Assembly: GCA_963794475.1 (NCBI GenBank)
Contig: CAWCDW010000002.1
Location: forward strand, 248,001 to 312,000
Source of the DNA: GAS188 sp963794475
Lineage (GTDB): Bacteria; Pseudomonadota; Alphaproteobacteria; Rhizobiales; Beijerinckiaceae
DNA length: 64,000 bases
Reading direction: 5' to 3'
Made by a program: the position numbers and the translations under genes. Positions 19,629 through 28,404 of this stretch are shown here, piece by piece. Position 1 is the first letter of the stretch. Every line of letters begins with the position of its first letter. Below the pieces are notes generated by a model. That model searched no databases, was not told the origin of the DNA, and worked only from the letters and a program-made list of their open reading frames with translations.

Positions 19629-20492
19629 ATGCCGAACAATCTCGTCTCGACGAACTGGCTTCATGAGAGCCTTCGGGCGCCCGACATCGCGGTGATCGAC
19701 GGCTCCTGGTATCTGCCCGCGCAAAACCGTGACGGAAAGGCCGAATATCTCGCCCGGCATATTCCGGGAGCTGTTCATTTCGACATCGAAGAGATCAGCG
19801 ACCACAGCTCTTCCTTGCCGCATATGATGCCACAACCTGAGCAATTCGCGCGCCAGATGAGCGAGCTCGGCATCAGCGAGAGCATGAGGATCATCGTCTA
19901 TGACGGCGCGGGCCTATTCTCCGCGCCTCGCGTCTGGTGGATGCTGCGCGTCTTCGGCGCGCGCGATGTGCGCATTCTCGACGGCGGTCTGCCGAAATGG
20001 CTGAGCGAAGGCCGGCCCGTCGATGCCGGGCCCGTCAAACGCCCGCCGGCCAAGTTCGCGGCGCGCTTCGACGCGAAGGCCGTTGCCGACACGCGCCGCG
20101 TGCGAGAGGCCCTGGAGACGGGTGCGGCGCAAGTCGTCGACGCGCGCTCGGCTGAACGCTTCACGGGCGCCGCGCCCGAGATTCGCCCCGGTATTCAAAG
20201 CGGACACATGCCAGGCGCCCTGAACGCCCCCTCCTCGGCTTTCCTCGATCAAGGCCGCCTCAAATCGCCGGCGGCGCTCTCCGAGGTGCTCGAGCACGCC
20301 GGCGTCGAGAGCGACCGGCCGGTGATCACGAGCTGCGGCTCGGGCGTGTCCGCCGCGATCATCTCGCTCGCCCTCGACGAGCTCGGCCGCCCGGCGCAGG
20401 CGCTTTATGACGGCTCCTGGACCGAATGGGCTTCGACGAAAGGCGTGCCGATCGCGACCGGCCCCGCGAAGCTGAAGAGCGCGAGGGGATAG
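19629..20492 (+). CDS. sseA: Thiosulfate/3-mercaptopyruvate sulfurtransferase
   Basis: The 287-residue two-domain rhodanese has SWYLPAQNRDGKAEY and HIPGAVHFDIEEISD in the inactive N-domain. The C-domain carries the catalytic Cys in ITSCGSGVSAAIISL. The CGSGVxA loop is that of 3-mercaptopyruvate sulfurtransferase (SseA-like) rather than thiosulfate sulfurtransferase (CRxGxx). It would transfer sulfur from mercaptopyruvate to acceptors such as cyanide or thiols in the cytoplasm. It ends 2 bases before the end of the convergent sterol-desaturase gene. Confidence 0.92.
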   Translation: MPNNLVSTNWLHESLRAPDIAVIDGSWYLPAQNRDGKAEYLARHIPGAVHFDIEEISDHSSSLPHMMPQPEQFARQMSELGISESMRIIVYDGAGLFSAPRVWWMLRVFGARDVRILDGGLPKWLSEGRPVDAGPVKRPPAKFAARFDAKAVADTRRVREALETGAAQVVDARSAERFTGAAPEIRPGIQSGHMPGALNAPSSAFLDQGRLKSPAALSEVLEHAGVESDRPVITSCGSGVSAAIISLALDELGRPAQALYDGSWTEWASTKGVPIATGPAKLKSARG

Positions 20493-20494
20493 CG

Positions 20495-21505
20495 CTACTC
20501 GGCCGGCGGCAGGTGAGGAGCCGCGGCCCCCGCGAGCGGCTTCCAGCGCGCCTCGATGCGACGCCAGGCCTTCACGAAGGGCAGAAGATACATGGCGCGG
20601 ACCGAATGGTATTCGGCCTCCTCGTGCCCGTTCATCCCGATCTGGACCGTTTCCCGCCGGTCGACGGCGTAGAGCGTGCCGAAGCACCAATCCCAGATGG
20701 CGAAGACGAAGCCCAAATTCTTGTCCCAATGGCGCTCCGCCACCGAGTGGTGCAATTGATGGTGGGCGGGTGAGACGAAGAGCTTGCCCCAGATCCCCTT
20801 GTAGGGAAGCCAGATGTGCGAATGGCGCAGGTGGAAGCCGAAGAAATAGAAGATGGCGACCAGAATATTGAGCTGCATCACGCCGAAGATCCGCGCTTGC
20901 GGCCCGAAGAGGAAGCGGCAGAGCGCGAGAACGATGCCCCCGCAGAGCGCCGAGCAGATAATGTTCAAAGCATCATCGAGAGGATGCACGCGTCCGGCCG
21001 TCACCGGGGTGAGCACCTCGGCCGAATGATGCACTTTGTGGAACTCCCACAGGATCGGGATCTTGTGGAGCAGCCAATGGGCAAACCAAAGGCCGAAATC
21101 CATGGCGAACGCCCAAACGACCGTGGTGATCAGTATCGCAACGGAGGAAGGCACCGGCAATTCGGGCGATGGCGCCAGCACGCGCAAGACGAAACTCATC
21201 ACCTCGACCGAGGACGAACTCACGGCGACGAGCGCGCCGAAGGCCAGCGCGAACAGGAGCTTGTTCACGAGAAAGAAGCGGTAATCGGCAAGGGCCGAGC
21301 GATGCGTATAGATTTCCCGCGGAAAGAGATAACGCAACAGGCCCTGTTCCTCGAGCCGGGGATCATGGCGCGCCTCGAAATAGAAGACGATGCAGCCGAT
21401 GGCGAGCGAGACCGCGACATAGAGGGCGAACCAACGGTTCGTCGGGTCCTGGAACATACCGGCGAAGGCAAGCGCCGGATTTGTGCTGGTCACGAGCTCG
21501 GGCAT
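20495..21505 (-). CDS. Sterol desaturase / fatty acid hydroxylase family protein
   Basis: The 336-residue integral membrane protein has the eight-His di-iron pattern of the family: HWLLH, HKVHHSAEV and HHQLHHSVAERHWDKN, with further His at LRHSH. Four or five hydrophobic segments surround these. Members hydroxylate or desaturate sterols, fatty acids or hopanoid-like lipids; the substrate is not known. The start MPELVTST is chosen because the upstream 27 codons look non-coding. Confidence 0.88.
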   Translation of the reverse strand: MPELVTSTNPALAFAGMFQDPTNRWFALYVAVSLAIGCIVFYFEARHDPRLEEQGLLRYLFPREIYTHRSALADYRFFLVNKLLFALAFGALVAVSSSSVEVMSFVLRVLAPSPELPVPSSVAILITTVVWAFAMDFGLWFAHWLLHKIPILWEFHKVHHSAEVLTPVTAGRVHPLDDALNIICSALCGGIVLALCRFLFGPQARIFGVMQLNILVAIFYFFGFHLRHSHIWLPYKGIWGKLFVSPAHHQLHHSVAERHWDKNLGFVFAIWDWCFGTLYAVDRRETVQIGMNGHEEAEYHSVRAMYLLPFVKAWRRIEARWKPLAGAAAPHLPPAE

Positions 21506-21745
21506 GATGAATTGATCGTCCTCGGTGCAACTCGTTCTTGAAGGAAGGGTCGAGGAGCAATCGCCCCGCCGTCCGATCGAAAGCATCCGATCGAGACTTC
21601 GATGCCTCCCCTTGCTGTGCCCGAGAATGCCCGAAGATGTTTTCCCAAGGCTGAGCGCAGCCGCTCAAATGCGTGCGATCCTGCCCTCTGTTGCAAGAGC
21701 TCAAGGGCGCGGTCGGCGATCTTGCCAGCCTGCGACCCTTACGGA

Positions 21746-22354
21746 TCAGCGACCTTTAGCGCTCTGCTCGATGAGACCCGCGATGGCGTCGTTCGCCGGG
21801 GCCGGTGCGCGAGGGGTCTTATCCGCGCCTGGCGCCTTCAGGGAAGCGGCCCTGATGGGCATGGGCGGAATGGGAGCCCCTCCTCCGATGAGATCCGCAA
21901 GCGGGTCTCTTTCCGCGTGCCTGGCAAGAGGCGGTTTCGGCGAAGGCGGCGAGCTCCCCTCGCCATGAGCGAGCGCGCCTGGACGTGAAGGCGGCAGCGC
22001 AGCTTCGGCATCCTGCGGCGCGGGCGACGAAACCGCGGCAGTGGGAGCGCCGGACCCGGAAGCGGGCGACGACACGGGCGGCTCGGAGACTTTCCTCGGC
22101 GGGACCGCGCTGTGCTGCACTGCGAGCGTGGCCTGACGAAACAGCGGGGCCGGATGGCGATCCGACTGCATCCACAACGCATTGATCGAGACCACGCCTC
22201 CGAGCCCCCCGAAAAGAAGCATCAGGGCGACCGTTCCCGGACGCGCGAGAGCAAAGCCTCCCACTCGCCTCAAGGCGAGCGAGAGGATCGAACCTCCGGG
22301 CGCACCCGAACGCGGCCCGGCGCTCTTTTTGGTCGATCTCTTGGCGGCAAGCAT
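21746..22354 (-). CDS. One-TM, proline-rich protein; apparently shortened relative of a peptidoglycan-binding partner protein
   Basis: The 202-residue protein has a basic Ser/Gly-rich N-terminus, one membrane segment (LARPGTVALMLLFGGLGGVV) and then a Pro/Ala/Ser-rich periplasmic part. The segment NALWMQSDRHPAPLF after the membrane helix is what I recall from Rhizobiales proteins that end in a C-terminal peptidoglycan-binding domain and lie next to a histidine kinase. Here the chain stops after DAIAGLIEQSAKGR with no such domain. Two acidic-hydrophobic repeats (DPLADLIGGG, DAIAGLIEQS) are visible. It lies 45 bases downstream of the histidine kinase on the same strand. Confidence 0.65.
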   Translation of the reverse strand: MLAAKRSTKKSAGPRSGAPGGSILSLALRRVGGFALARPGTVALMLLFGGLGGVVSINALWMQSDRHPAPLFRQATLAVQHSAVPPRKVSEPPVSSPASGSGAPTAAVSSPAPQDAEAALPPSRPGALAHGEGSSPPSPKPPLARHAERDPLADLIGGGAPIPPMPIRAASLKAPGADKTPRAPAPANDAIAGLIEQSAKGR

Positions 22355-22399
22355 GGGACAATTCCTCGAATTCTACTCGCTTCAAACTATGCCGAGGCT

Positions 22400-24256
22400 T
22401 CAGGCGACGGCCTGAGCCGCGGACGGGCGTGGCCGCGCATCGATGCGCGGGATCGACAGGGCCGACGGCGCCTCCTCGGGCCGCTCGGCGGGCAATCTCA
22501 CGGCGACGCAGGTGCCCGCGCCGGGCGTGCTCTCGATCTGCAATGAGCCGCCGTGCAGCCCGACGAGGCCGCGCACCACGGAAAGGCCAAGGCCTGTGCC
22601 TTCGTAACGGCGGTCATGGGAGGATTTCGCCTGAAAAAACGGATCGCCGAGCCGCGCCAGATCGCTCGCGGCGATCCCGATCCCGGTGTCGTCGACGGCA
22701 AGCTCGATGAGCGAGCCCACGCGGCGAAGCTGCACTTTCACGCGTCCTCCCCTCGGAGTGAATTTCACCGCGTTCGAGACGAGGTTGATGACGATCTGCC
22801 GGCAGGCGCGCTGGTCACCCTCGAAGCTGACGCCTTCCATCGGCGCGACGGTGCTCAAGCGCACGCCGCTTGCGGCACTCTTTACATCGACGATCGCGCA
22901 AGCGGAGCGCACGAGCTCGGCGAGATCGAAGCGCTCGACCTTGAGCTCGAAACGACCGCTCTCGATCCGCGACGCATCGAGAAAGGAATTGACCATGTCG
23001 AGAAGATGCGCACCCGAGGCATGGATGATGCGGGCGTATTCCCGTATCCGCGCCGGGTCTTTCGGGCTTAGATCCGGATTGGCGAGCATCTCGGAAAAGC
23101 CGATGACCGCGTTCAACGGCGTGCGCAGCTCATGACTCACGGTTGCGAGGAAACGGCTTTTCGACCGATCGGCCTCCTCGGCGCCGATGCGGGCACATTC
23201 GAGCTCTTCCTCGCGCGCCTTCTGCTCGGTCACGTCGCGCATCACCGCGACGACCTCGACGCGATCTTCCTTCGGATGCTCGCACATCGCGGGATGGGCC
23301 CGCAGATCCGCCCAGATGAAACGCGGCTCGGCAAGCTCGCGGCGCGCTCGCGGCGCGAGTCCGGCGATGCCGCTCTCGTCCCGCAGGCGCACGGTGACAT
23401 TGGCAGGTGCGCGCCGCGCGCCCGCATCCGTGATCGCGCGCAGGAAGGCCGGCCGGTCGGCGACGTGGACGCGCTCGAACAAGCCTTGTCCAATGAGCTC
23501 ACTTGGAGCGACGCCGAGCAGAGAGCGGGCCGCGCTCGAGGCAAAGGTGCAGGCGCCGGTCTGGTCATGGCGCGTGAAGAGATCCCCCAGATTTTCAAGG
23601 AGGAGGCGGTTGCTCTCGCGCAAGCGCGCAAGCGCCAGCTCCGCCGCCACCGCCGCGTCGCTTGCCTTCAGCACTCTCATCGCCGCGAAGACGAGCGCCG
23701 TCACGACGAGGGCGGGAGCAATGACGGAAGAGGAAGGCGCCGGTGCGGGGGTAAAGCCGCATGCGGCAAAGATCGCGAGCGCAACGGCGCCCAAGATCGC
23801 GGCGAGGCTGATGATGATCGCTTCACGTCGCGAGGGATGCTCGAGCGCTTCCACCGGAGCCAGCGCGAGCCAGGCGACGGCCGGCGAGAAGACGCCGCCG
23901 GAAAGGAAAGCCGCGGCCGTCACGGCGATGACAAGGGAAAGCGCCGAGACGAGACGCGCCGCATCGAGGCGGCCGCTGCGCGAGGCAAGAAGCGCCGCGC
24001 CCGTCGGCGCGATCACGCCGAGGAAAAGCGCAAGCTCCAAGCCGTCGAGCCTGCCCTCGAGCGCGACGACCAGGGGAAGCAGCACGATGGCGAGCAAGCC
24101 TCTCAGCACGCGAGCGCCGATGAACGCGGCATGCGCGGGCGCCCGACGCCCGTCCGCCAGGACAGCTGGATGCGCCATGCCGTCTGCGAGGGCATGAAGC
24201 AAGCGCGGGGAAGCTCGAGACAACACGGCTAAACGCGACGCCCATTTTTCTTTCAC
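22400..24256 (-). CDS. Membrane-anchored PAS-domain sensor histidine kinase
   Basis: The 618-residue protein has an N-terminal block of about six hydrophobic segments (residues 45-195) and a PAS domain (about 215-345). The HisKA H-box FLATVSHELRTPLNAVIGFS follows, with phospho-His near 375. The HATPase domain has N-box INLVSNAVKFTPRGG, G1 DDTGIGI and G2 YEGTGLGLSVVRGL. The H-box resembles the PleC/DivJ/PdhS-like class of alphaproteobacteria, but no cognate regulator is adjacent, so partner and signal are unknown. It is followed by the Pro-rich one-TM gene. Confidence 0.9.
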   Translation of the reverse strand: MKEKWASRLAVLSRASPRLLHALADGMAHPAVLADGRRAPAHAAFIGARVLRGLLAIVLLPLVVALEGRLDGLELALFLGVIAPTGAALLASRSGRLDAARLVSALSLVIAVTAAAFLSGGVFSPAVAWLALAPVEALEHPSRREAIIISLAAILGAVALAIFAACGFTPAPAPSSSVIAPALVVTALVFAAMRVLKASDAAVAAELALARLRESNRLLLENLGDLFTRHDQTGACTFASSAARSLLGVAPSELIGQGLFERVHVADRPAFLRAITDAGARRAPANVTVRLRDESGIAGLAPRARRELAEPRFIWADLRAHPAMCEHPKEDRVEVVAVMRDVTEQKAREEELECARIGAEEADRSKSRFLATVSHELRTPLNAVIGFSEMLANPDLSPKDPARIREYARIIHASGAHLLDMVNSFLDASRIESGRFELKVERFDLAELVRSACAIVDVKSAASGVRLSTVAPMEGVSFEGDQRACRQIVINLVSNAVKFTPRGGRVKVQLRRVGSLIELAVDDTGIGIAASDLARLGDPFFQAKSSHDRRYEGTGLGLSVVRGLVGLHGGSLQIESTPGAGTCVAVRLPAERPEEAPSALSIPRIDARPRPSAAQAVA

Positions 24257-24533
24257 TTCGCAAAGGCTCGCAAACAGGGCTTAAGCGATGCCTAAACGGC
24301 TCAAAAATTTTCGGTAAAAGAGGTGCGGACGGCCTCGCCGAAGCGAAAAGCCGCAAAAATGGTGAAGAGATACTTTCGTTCTTTCGGCGCCAATTCGCGG
24401 AATTGAGGATTTATAAAGCCAATTCAAAAAATTCATTTCAAATGGAAGCGATCCATTTTCGCGTGTCTTGAAAACTTTACGCTTATGTGAGCCTGCGATT
24501 GAGGGTAACCGGTGTCTCCGAGGAGAGCGCGAC

Positions 24534-24905
24534 ATGTGGTTCATCATCCGCGCTGCCTTTTGCGTCGGCCTCGTCTACTCGCTCACGCCCGGCGCAGAGG
24601 TTGCCGGTGAGGCGATGGCCGTGCCGCATGCCCTCGCGGGAGCCGCCGCACCCGCGATCCGCAACGCGGTCGAAGGCGCGGTTGCGACTTGCACGAACGA
24701 GCCGAAGCTTTGCCTCGAAGCCGCGCAACTCCTCGCGAGCGCGCATAGCGGAGCCCCCGTCACTTCGGCGAAGTCCGGCGTGCCGGAAGGCGATCGCGCG
24801 ATCGCGGACACGTTGACCGCTTCCGACCGCGCTCCTGCCTGGCATGGAACGAAAGAGACGCATGGCCCGACGCGTGCGCGCGCCGCGCCTCGTCCCGAGA
24901 CCTGA
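24534..24905 (+). CDS. DUF5330-like small membrane or exported protein
   Basis: The 123-residue product starts at ATG 24534 after GAGGAGAGCGAC, a good ribosome site; an earlier in-frame ATG has none. It begins MWFIIRAAFCVGLVYSLTPG, a single hydrophobic segment, and has a mid-protein Cys pair (TCTNEPKLCLEAA). This resembles the Rhizobiales DUF5330 family, often found beside sufE as here. The C-terminal half is polar and low complexity. Function is unknown. Confidence 0.7.
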   Translation: MWFIIRAAFCVGLVYSLTPGAEVAGEAMAVPHALAGAAAPAIRNAVEGAVATCTNEPKLCLEAAQLLASAHSGAPVTSAKSGVPEGDRAIADTLTASDRAPAWHGTKETHGPTRARAAPRPET

Positions 24906-25068
24906 GCTTTCGCCCTCTTCGCCATTTTCAAGCCGGGAGCCAAGACGCAGCGGGGCCAAAGGCGCATCGGGGCGGCGTCTTTCAATTACGGCGTCAGGGG
25001 TGTCAGGACGCCTATGAATTCGTATATGAGCGTCATATTCCGTGCGCCAGCATTGGTGGCCAGAGCTC

Positions 25069-25494
25069 ATGACGCAAACGATCGACGACATTCTTTCCGA
25101 TTTCGAGCTCTTCGACGATTGGGACGACCGCTATCGCTATCTCATCGACCTCGGTCGTCGCCTCGACCCATTGCCGGAGAGCGCGAAAGGCGAGGCGAAC
25201 AAGGTCCGCGGCTGCGCGAGCCAAGTCTGGCTCGAGACGCGGCGGGTCGTCGGGAGCGACGGCAAAACGCGCCTTTTCTTCAAGGGCGACAGCGACGCCC
25301 ATATCGTCAAGGGCCTCGTGGCGCTGATCCTCGCACTTTTCGACCGAAAGACGGCTCAGGAAATCCTCACCACCAACGCCGAGGACGTGTTCGGAAAGCT
25401 GCAACTCGCCCAGCATTTATCCGCGCAGCGCGCCAATGGCGTGCGCGCCATGGTCGAACGCATCAAGGGCGAAGCGCGCGCCACCGCAGCCTGA
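25069..25494 (+). CDS. sufE: SufE family cysteine desulfurase activator
   Basis: The 141-residue product matches SufE: IDDILSDFELFDDWDDRYRY at the start and the sulfur-accepting Cys in VRGCASQVWL (about residue 52). SufE takes persulfide sulfur from SufS and stimulates it for Fe-S cluster assembly on SufBCD. No other suf gene is in the window. The MTQTIDD start is preferred over an in-frame ATG nine codons upstream. Confidence 0.94.
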   Translation: MTQTIDDILSDFELFDDWDDRYRYLIDLGRRLDPLPESAKGEANKVRGCASQVWLETRRVVGSDGKTRLFFKGDSDAHIVKGLVALILALFDRKTAQEILTTNAEDVFGKLQLAQHLSAQRANGVRAMVERIKGEARATAA

Positions 25495-25541
25495 GCGAGA
25501 GCACGCGATGCCGAAGGCCGTGACGTTACGGGTAGCCAGGA

Positions 25542-26042
25542 GTGATGCCGCGCCGCTTCTCGCCTTGCAAGGCGAAGCCGCCGATTTCGCGTCGTGTCTC
25601 GCGGGAGCTCCGATACGGCCCGCATGTCACCCTGGCAGTCTATGACCACCTCGAAACGCCGGAGCTTCGTGCCGCCGCGGCGAAGCTGTTTGACGGCGCT
25701 GTCGCGGTCGAGCTTGTTTTCAAGGCGGTGCATTGGTTCGACGGCCCTTCGTTGACGCTTTATGCAACACCCTCCCTTTCGCGAAACCTCGATAGGCTCG
25801 TCCGCAAGCTCAATCGGCTGATCGCGCCGGAGCATTGCCACCCTCATTACCGTCCTGGATGCTTCATCCCCCATTGCACGCTGGCGACAAATATCGGCGC
25901 CGACCGGAGGGCAGACGCCATCGCCTTCGCGCGTGGCAAGCACATAAGCCTCCGCGCGGCCTTCACGGAAGGCGAAATCGTCTCTTTTCCTCGGCCGCGC
26001 GTCGAGGCACGATGGCGCCTGCGCCCTCGCGCGACGCCATAA
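25542..26042 (+). CDS. 2H phosphoesterase superfamily protein (2'-5' RNA ligase-like), probably frame-disrupted at the 5' end
   Basis: The 166-residue frame carries both catalytic HxTx motifs of the 2H superfamily (GPHVTLAVYD and IPHCTLAT). Its first 25 residues (PRRFSPCKAKPPISRR) are not family-like. The expected N-terminal strand MPKAVTLRV is encoded from 25508 in another frame, which stops at 25643-25645. Joining the two needs loss of one base near 25600. The full gene is therefore likely 25508-26042 with a one-base insertion, natural or from sequencing. It follows sufE by 13 bases. Members act on 2',3'-cyclic phosphates or 2'-5' linkages; the substrate here is unknown. Confidence 0.7.
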   Translation: MMPRRFSPCKAKPPISRRVSRELRYGPHVTLAVYDHLETPELRAAAAKLFDGAVAVELVFKAVHWFDGPSLTLYATPSLSRNLDRLVRKLNRLIAPEHCHPHYRPGCFIPHCTLATNIGADRRADAIAFARGKHISLRAAFTEGEIVSFPRPRVEARWRLRPRATP

Positions 26043-26087
26043 TGCGCTAGAGCATCGGAAGCCCGCGTTCGCAAGAAGGCTTGGCGC

Positions 26088-27302
26088 TTACTTAGCCATC
26101 GCGGCCTTGAGGTTCGCGTCGATCTTGTCGAGGAAGCCCGTGGTCGAGAGCCAGGTCTGATCGGCACCGACGAGCAAGGCGAGATCCTTGGTCATGAAGC
26201 CCGCCTCGACGGTTTCGACGCAAACCTTCTCGAGCGTCGTCGAGAAGCGAAGGAGCTCGGCATTGTCATCGAGCTTGGCGCGATGCGCGAGGCCGCGCGT
26301 CCAGGCGAAGATCGAGGCGATGGAGTTCGTGGAGGTCTCCTTGCCCTTCTGATGCTCGCGGTAATGGCGGGTCACCGTGCCGTGCGCGGCCTCCGCCTCG
26401 ACCGTCTTGCCGTCCGGCGTCATCAGAACCGAGGTCATGAGGCCGAGCGACCCGTAGCCCTGCGCCACCGTGTCCGACTGCACGTCGCCGTCGTAATTCT
26501 TGCACGCCCAGACATAGCCGCCCGACCATTTGAGTGCCGCAGCGACCATGTCGTCAATCAGGCGATGTTCATAGGTGATGCCGGCGGCCTTGAACTTCGC
26601 CTCGAACTCGTTTTCGTAAATCTCCTGGAAGATATCCTTGAAACGACCATCATATACTTTGAGGATTGTGTTCTTCGTTGAGAGATATACCGGGTATTTT
26701 CGCATCAATCCGTAATTGAGCGAAGCTCGCGCGAAATCGCGGATGGAAGCGTCGAGATTGTACATCGACATCGCGATGCCCGCGCCGGGGAATTTGAAGA
26801 CCTCGCGCTCGATGACCGTGCCGTCGTCCCCCTCGAATTTCAAGGTGAGGCGGCCCTTGCCGGGCACCTTGATGTCGGTTGCCCGATATTGGTCGCCATA
26901 AGCGTGGCGGCCGACCACGATCGGCTGCGTCCAACCGGGAACGAGGCGGGGCACGTTCTTGCAGATGATGGGCTCGCGGAAGATGACGCCGCCCAGAATG
27001 TTGCGGATCGTGCCGTTCGGCGACTTCCACATCTCCTTGAGGTTGAATTCCTTCACCCGCGCCTCGTCGGGCGTGATGGTCGCGCATTTCACCCCTGCCC
27101 CATGACGCTTAATGGCATTCGCCGCATCGATCGTGACCTGGTCATTGGTGGCGTCGCGGTGCTCGACTGACAGATCGTAATATTCGAGATCGATGTCGAG
27201 ATAGGGGTGGATGAGCTTCTCGCGAATGTAATGCCAGATGATCCGCGTCATCTCGTCCCCATCGAGCTCGACAACGGGATGGGCGACCTTGATCTTGTTC
27301 AT
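26088..27302 (-). CDS. icd: NADP-dependent isocitrate dehydrogenase
   Basis: The 404-residue enzyme begins MNKIKVAHPVVELDGDEMTR, matching the dimeric eukaryote-like NADP-IDH of alphaproteobacteria. It has NGTIRNILGGVIFREPI in the substrate loop and TVEAEAAHGTVTRHYREHQK in the cofactor site. It converts isocitrate to 2-oxoglutarate in the TCA cycle. The start has GAGAGG just upstream; a 59-codon in-frame extension is non-coding. It converges on the 2H phosphoesterase gene and diverges from lipB. Confidence 0.96.
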   Translation of the reverse strand: MNKIKVAHPVVELDGDEMTRIIWHYIREKLIHPYLDIDLEYYDLSVEHRDATNDQVTIDAANAIKRHGAGVKCATITPDEARVKEFNLKEMWKSPNGTIRNILGGVIFREPIICKNVPRLVPGWTQPIVVGRHAYGDQYRATDIKVPGKGRLTLKFEGDDGTVIEREVFKFPGAGIAMSMYNLDASIRDFARASLNYGLMRKYPVYLSTKNTILKVYDGRFKDIFQEIYENEFEAKFKAAGITYEHRLIDDMVAAALKWSGGYVWACKNYDGDVQSDTVAQGYGSLGLMTSVLMTPDGKTVEAEAAHGTVTRHYREHQKGKETSTNSIASIFAWTRGLAHRAKLDDNAELLRFSTTLEKVCVETVEAGFMTKDLALLVGADQTWLSTTGFLDKIDANLKAAMAK

Positions 27303-27534
27303 CTGGCAAACCTCTCGACGACTGCATTCAGGAAGAGCGCTCGTCCCGGCCGGGCGAGCGCTGCCGGATCGCCCGGACGCATCGTTTCGGGAGAAACGGG
27401 GACGATCCGTGCTTTCAACCCCTTGGAAGCGACCGTCTCGGCAGAGCTGCTCATGCCCGGGCCATCCCTGCAGGATCAAGGCGCGCTATAGCACCCGCTT
27501 TGAGGAGGGCAAAGCTCGCTTCACAGCTCGCCCC

Positions 27535-28389
27535 ATGGGTTGGATTGAAATCACGAGGCGAAAGGCCGATGTTTTGCTGATGAAGCTCGACCCCGACCTT
27601 CTTGCGCCTTCCACGAGCACCGGCCTTCTCTCCGGCGCGCCGGACCGCGCCGCAAGCCGCGGCACGGGCAACGCCGCTCTTGGCGCTGCCCGACACGCAA
27701 GCTCCGGGGCAAGCGCGCCTTTGGCCGCGCGCGACGGCGCCCCCGTGGAATGGGTGATCGCCGAGGGGCTCACGCCCTATGAGGAGGCCGTCGCCGAAAT
27801 GGAGGAGCGCGCCGCGGCGATCGCCGCCGGCAGCGCCGCCGAGCGCGTCTGGCTCGTCGAGCATCCCGCGCTCTACACCGCCGGAACCTCGGCGCGTGCG
27901 CAGGACCTCATCGAGCCCTTGCTTTTACCCGTTTTCAAGACGGGGCGCGGCGGCCAGTTCACCTATCACGGCCCTGGACAGCGGGTCGCCTATGTGATGC
28001 TCGATCTCAACCGGCGAAAGCCCGATTTGCGCGCCTTCGTGCACGCGCTCGAAGCCTGGATCATCGCTACCTTGTCGGCCTTCAATATCCGCGGGGAAAG
28101 GCGCGAGGGCCGTGTCGGGGTGTGGGTGCCTCGGCCCGAGAAGAACGACGGCGCCGAGGACAAGATCGCCGCGATCGGAATTCGCGTGCGCCGCTGGGTG
28201 AGCTTTCACGGCATCTCGATCAATGTCGAGCCCGAGCTCTCCCACTACGCCGGGATCATTCCCTGCGGCATCACAGGCTATGGCGTGACGAGCCTTGCCG
28301 ATCTCGGCTGGACCGTCACCATGCCGGAGCTCGATGCGGCTTTGCGCGCCGCTTTCGAAGAGGTGTTCGGCAAAACGCGCGCCGCCTGA
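27535..28389 (+). CDS. lipB: Octanoyl-[acyl-carrier-protein]:protein N-octanoyltransferase LipB
   Basis: The product, about 284 residues, has the LipB active-site sequence KTGRGGQFTYHGPGQRVAYV, the Lys in DKIAAIGIRVRRWVSFHG and the nucleophilic Cys in GIIPCGITGYGVTSLADL. It transfers octanoyl groups from ACP to lipoyl domains, the first step of lipoate synthesis. The first 65 residues or so (Ser/Ala/Gly-rich) precede the conserved PVEWVIAEGLTPYEEAV and are poorly conserved. The start could instead be the ATG at 27580. Confidence 0.92.
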   Translation: MGWIEITRRKADVLLMKLDPDLLAPSTSTGLLSGAPDRAASRGTGNAALGAARHASSGASAPLAARDGAPVEWVIAEGLTPYEEAVAEMEERAAAIAAGSAAERVWLVEHPALYTAGTSARAQDLIEPLLLPVFKTGRGGQFTYHGPGQRVAYVMLDLNRRKPDLRAFVHALEAWIIATLSAFNIRGERREGRVGVWVPRPEKNDGAEDKIAAIGIRVRRWVSFHGISINVEPELSHYAGIIPCGITGYGVTSLADLGWTVTMPELDAALRAAFEEVFGKTRAA

Positions 28390-28404
28390 GCGCAGCGGCG
28401 AGGC

